In this document: piece by piece, positions 6,018 through 7,110 of the stretch
Numbering within the stretch: the first letter of the stretch is position 1
How the letters are laid out: each line of letters starts with the position of its first letter
From: Caldisphaera sp046536515
Lineage (GTDB): Archaea > Thermoproteota > Thermoprotei_A > Sulfolobales > Acidilobaceae
Length of the DNA: 7,110 nucleotides
Direction: 5' to 3'
Assembly (NCBI RefSeq): GCF_046536515.1
Contig: NZ_JAWDMQ010000065.1
Location: forward strand, 1 to 7,110
The notes under the pieces: model-generated
What the model saw: only the letters and a program-made list of their open reading frames with translations
Told to the model about the DNA's origin: nothing
Databases searched by the model: none
Program-made: the position numbers and the translations under genes

Positions 6018-6402
6018 AATTAATGAAAGCTCTTTTATGGAAGTGCCGAGCAGATGGGCAAGAAAAGTAAATGAAATAGGTTTATCTAATAGGTTTATCT
6101 TAATAAGCAAATATCCGGAGTTATGGGTTTATATTGGAGAACATGGAGATCACTTAATATTGTCATCAAATGGTTCACCATTATATTGCAGTTGTAAGGG
6201 GTTTAGAATGCAAATAGAAAAAAGGACTTATAAAGGATGTTCCCATATATATGCTCTTAAAATAGCTATAAAATTTAGCAGATATAGAGATATATCTAAT
6301 AAAATAAGTTTAAGTGATCTAAATAAAATAATAGAAGAAATTATGGAAGTGGATTATAGCAGCCATTTAAGGGAAATATTGGTTAAACAAGACGTTTCTT
6401 GA
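5971..6402 (+). CDS. SWIM zinc-finger protein
   Basis: Up to 143 residues. The SWIM pattern CxC...CxH is clear: C73 and C75 (LYCSCKGF) with C90 and H92 (KGCSHIYALKIA). SWIM modules chelate zinc and are thought to bind DNA or proteins; in archaea several belong to Shu2/Sws1-like recombination factors or stand alone. The segment before it (SSFMEVPSRW...RFILISKYPELWVYIGEHGDHLI) forms a likely beta region and continues the family match. No catalytic domain is present. The start is uncertain: GTG 5971, ATG 5977 and ATG 5980 all lie inside rpiA in another frame, and all keep the domain intact. The overlap suggests translational coupling. The TGA stop (6400-6402) is part of the TTGAT at which a 47-bp IS-derived element inserted; the coding sequence is unharmed. 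Confidence 0.82.
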   Translation: MVMMLSNSKENQTIYEINESSFMEVPSRWARKVNEIGLSNRFILISKYPELWVYIGEHGDHLILSSNGSPLYCSCKGFRMQIEKRTYKGCSHIYALKIAIKFSRYRDISNKISLSDLNKIIEEIMEVDYSSHLREILVKQDVS

Positions 6403-6403
6403 T

Positions 6404-6450
6404 AAAGTGAACGACAAACCTCCCCCAAGAAGGGGCGGGCAGGAGGTCAG
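6404..6450 (+). mobile_element. 47-bp minimal IS200/IS605-derived element (left end joined to right end)
   Basis: It starts after TTGAT with the same AAAGTGAACGACAAACC as the surE insertion and ends with the same CAGGAGGTCAG/GGAGGTCAG terminus, with nothing between but a short C-run/G-run hairpin. ACCTCC (6418-6423) pairs with GGAGGT (6442-6447), and CCC (6424-6426) with GGG (6432-6434). It retains no tnpB sequence. It lies between the convergent SWIM and Sec61-beta genes and may also act as a transcription stop for either. Confidence 0.8.
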
Positions 6451-6496
6451 AAAATATTATTTGCAATAAAACAATATAATTATTAATGATTATAGA

Positions 6497-6673
6497 TCAA
6501 ATTAATCTTGCAAATATCACTATAATTGCTATGGCAACCGATATTATTATTAATGTCATAGGAGATATTTCTATTTTGCTATCATAATCCTCATAGAACG
6601 CTATCAAACCTGCTGATGTCATGGGTGAAGTTTGTTTTTTCTTTGAAGATTTTTTCTTAGGCTTTGTTGACAT
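6497..6673 (-). CDS. secG: Protein translocase subunit Sec61-beta (SecG/SecBeta)
   Basis: 58 residues, the usual size for archaeal Sec61-beta, a tail-anchored subunit of the SecYE-beta channel in the cytoplasmic membrane. The N terminus is lysine and serine rich (STKPKKKSSKKKQTSP). The conserved MTSAGLIAFYEDYDSKIEISP follows, and a single membrane helix (about residues 37-57, MTLIIISVAIAIIVIFARLI) ends the protein. An upstream in-frame GTG at 6682 is possible, but GGTGA (minus strand, 6683-6679) sits five bases before ATG 6673 and overlaps that GTG, so ATG 6673 is preferred. It converges on the SWIM gene, with the 47-bp element between. Confidence 0.93.
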   Translation of the reverse strand: MSTKPKKKSSKKKQTSPMTSAGLIAFYEDYDSKIEISPMTLIIISVAIAIIVIFARLI

Positions 6674-6704
6674 TAAATTCACCTAAATTTATTGTGATAT
6701 GCAG

Positions 6705-6714
6705 AATTTATAAG
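6705..6714 (-). promoter_or_regulatory. TATA box for the Sec61-beta gene
   Basis: On the minus strand the site reads CTTATAAATT. A start about 26 bp on would lie near 6683, just before the GGTGA ribosome binding site, which agrees with translation from ATG 6673. Confidence 0.55.
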
Positions 6715-6873
6715 TTATTATACTTTTAATAATAAAAAGACTTATATTAAAATTGACAAAAATGATAAGTTCCCCTTCTAGGTCGTAATAATGTTTTTAA
6801 GGAAAACTTGGTGTCCCAAGCTGTCTTCAGCAATCCAGCTCAAAAAAATTATTAAGCTGTACTTATAATATAC

Positions 6874-6883
6874 TGACTAGTCA
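6874..6883. promoter_or_regulatory. Palindrome TGACTAGTCA, possible operator
   Basis: A perfect 10-bp palindrome, extended by matching TA/TA positions on both sides to about 18 bp (6870-6887). It sits between two TATA-like sequences (6861-6872 and 6891-6900) upstream of the gene at 6980. That position suits a regulator binding at BRE/TATA. No binding protein is identified. Confidence 0.35.
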
Positions 6884-6890
6884 ATACAAA

Positions 6891-6900
6891 TTTTTATATA
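6891..6900 (+). promoter_or_regulatory. TATA box for the gene at 6980
   Basis: TTTTTATATA; transcription would begin near 6922 and give a leader of about 58 bases that includes the hairpin at 6940-6953. A second TATA-like run, ACTTATAATATA (6861-6872), could act instead. Confidence 0.5.
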
Positions 6901-6939
6901 CCGCTGAATATATTAAGTTGTTGGTGACTGACGGCTCCC

Positions 6940-6953
6940 CGCCCTAAAGGGCG
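6940..6953 (+). repeat. GC-rich hairpin in the leader of the gene at 6980
   Basis: CGCCCT pairs with AGGGCG across an AA loop. GC-rich sequence is otherwise confined here to IS ends, so this is probably a right-end remnant of a related IS605 subgroup. It now lies in the 5' leader of the downstream gene, 26 bp before its ATG. Confidence 0.6.
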
Positions 6954-6979
6954 AGGCTTCTTAGTGTGGTGAGTGAAAT

Positions 6980-7110
6980 ATGGATCAATTAAGAAAAGAT
7001 ATGGAAGCTGAATTTGAGGAAATTAAAAGGTTTGCAGAAGCAACACTAGGCGAAATGCCTGAAGTCATTGTTCAGCTTTATAAATTAAATGAAGGTGCGG
7101 CTATAGAGCA
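6980..7110 (+). CDS. Probable carboxymuconolactone decarboxylase (AhpD-like) family protein, N-terminal part
   Basis: The frame starts at ATG 6980 behind a GGTGAG (6969-6973 region) and stays open to the window end, giving 43 residues beginning MDQLRKDMEAEFEEIKRFAE and continuing ATLGEMPEVIVQLYKLNEGA. The pattern of a charged first helix followed by LGxxPEVxxxLxxLNE resembles the N terminus of archaeal CMD-family proteins, which are helical peroxidase or decarboxylase-like proteins with a CxxC/H active site. That active site would lie beyond the window, so the assignment rests on the N terminus alone. Confidence 0.5.
   Translation, partial: MDQLRKDMEAEFEEIKRFAEATLGEMPEVIVQLYKLNEGAAIE

Larger units (their letters stand above)
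6767..6963 (+). other. Possible decayed IS200/IS605 footprint in the divergent intergenic region
   Basis: AAAAATGAT followed by AAGTTCCCCTTCTAGG (to 6783) resembles the surE junction and left-end hairpin CCCCTTCTAGGGG with the first bases missing. A right-end-like CTCCCCGCCCTAAAGGGCGAGG lies at 6935-6956. A CTTGG/CCAAG hairpin occurs at 6807-6820. No coding remnant is recognisable between them. The two ends may be unrelated fragments, and the stretch also carries the promoter of the next gene. Confidence 0.3.

Noticed and set aside
1..7110. CRISPR array or defence cluster
   Set aside because: The repeats present are IS ends with differing interiors; there are no regularly spaced repeats and no cas-like genes other than TnpB.

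Overview
This AT-rich window (by eye about one third G+C) looks like a thermoacidophilic crenarchaeote. The gene content fits: a Sec61-beta homologue, a DUF357-FAD synthase fusion, an EF-1A-like paralogue, an AMMECR1 protein and an archaeal SurE. TATA-type promoters and GGTGA or GGAGG ribosome binding sites fit too. An Acidilobales or Desulfurococcales relative (a low-GC genus such as Caldisphaera) is my guess; the sequence does not prove it.

Layout. Positions 1-663 hold the 3' part of an IS200/IS605-family element: the C-terminal 205 residues of a TnpB-like protein and its hairpin right end, which finishes in GGAGGTCAG. Next on the + strand come an EF-1A/SelB-like protein without GTPase motifs (691-1587), an AMMECR1-domain protein (1658-2344) and a DUF357-RibL type FAD synthase (2563-3327). 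Converging on these from the minus strand are surE (4444 down to 3340, interrupted) and, upstream of it, a two-CBS-domain protein (4641-5075). rpiA (5313-6017) runs divergently from the CBS gene and overlaps a small SWIM zinc-finger gene. A Sec61-beta gene follows on the minus strand (6497-6673). The window ends inside a + strand gene that is probably a carboxymuconolactone-decarboxylase-family protein (from 6980).

The most notable signal is a family of non-autonomous pieces of the IS element. surE is split by a 292-bp insertion (3484-3775). Removing exactly that segment joins codon 223 to ACT GAT GTC and restores an uninterrupted 270-residue SurE with the expected TDVYA...ITP C terminus. The insertion carries the same left end as a 47-bp element at 6404-6450 and the same tnpB tail and right end as the copy at 1-663. 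Both non-autonomous copies sit directly after TGAT, as expected for IS200/IS605 insertion without target duplication. A more degraded relative probably fills 2341-2517, and weaker traces lie at 6761-6783 and 6940-6963.

The retained parts (left end, tnpB tail, right end) are those that would carry transposition ends and an omega-RNA-like transcript. RNA-guided retention of the surE insertion is therefore a testable idea. The TnpB here appears to lack the usual RuvC-II glutamate, which makes its nuclease activity uncertain. The remaining genes are housekeeping genes with no evident shared pathway.
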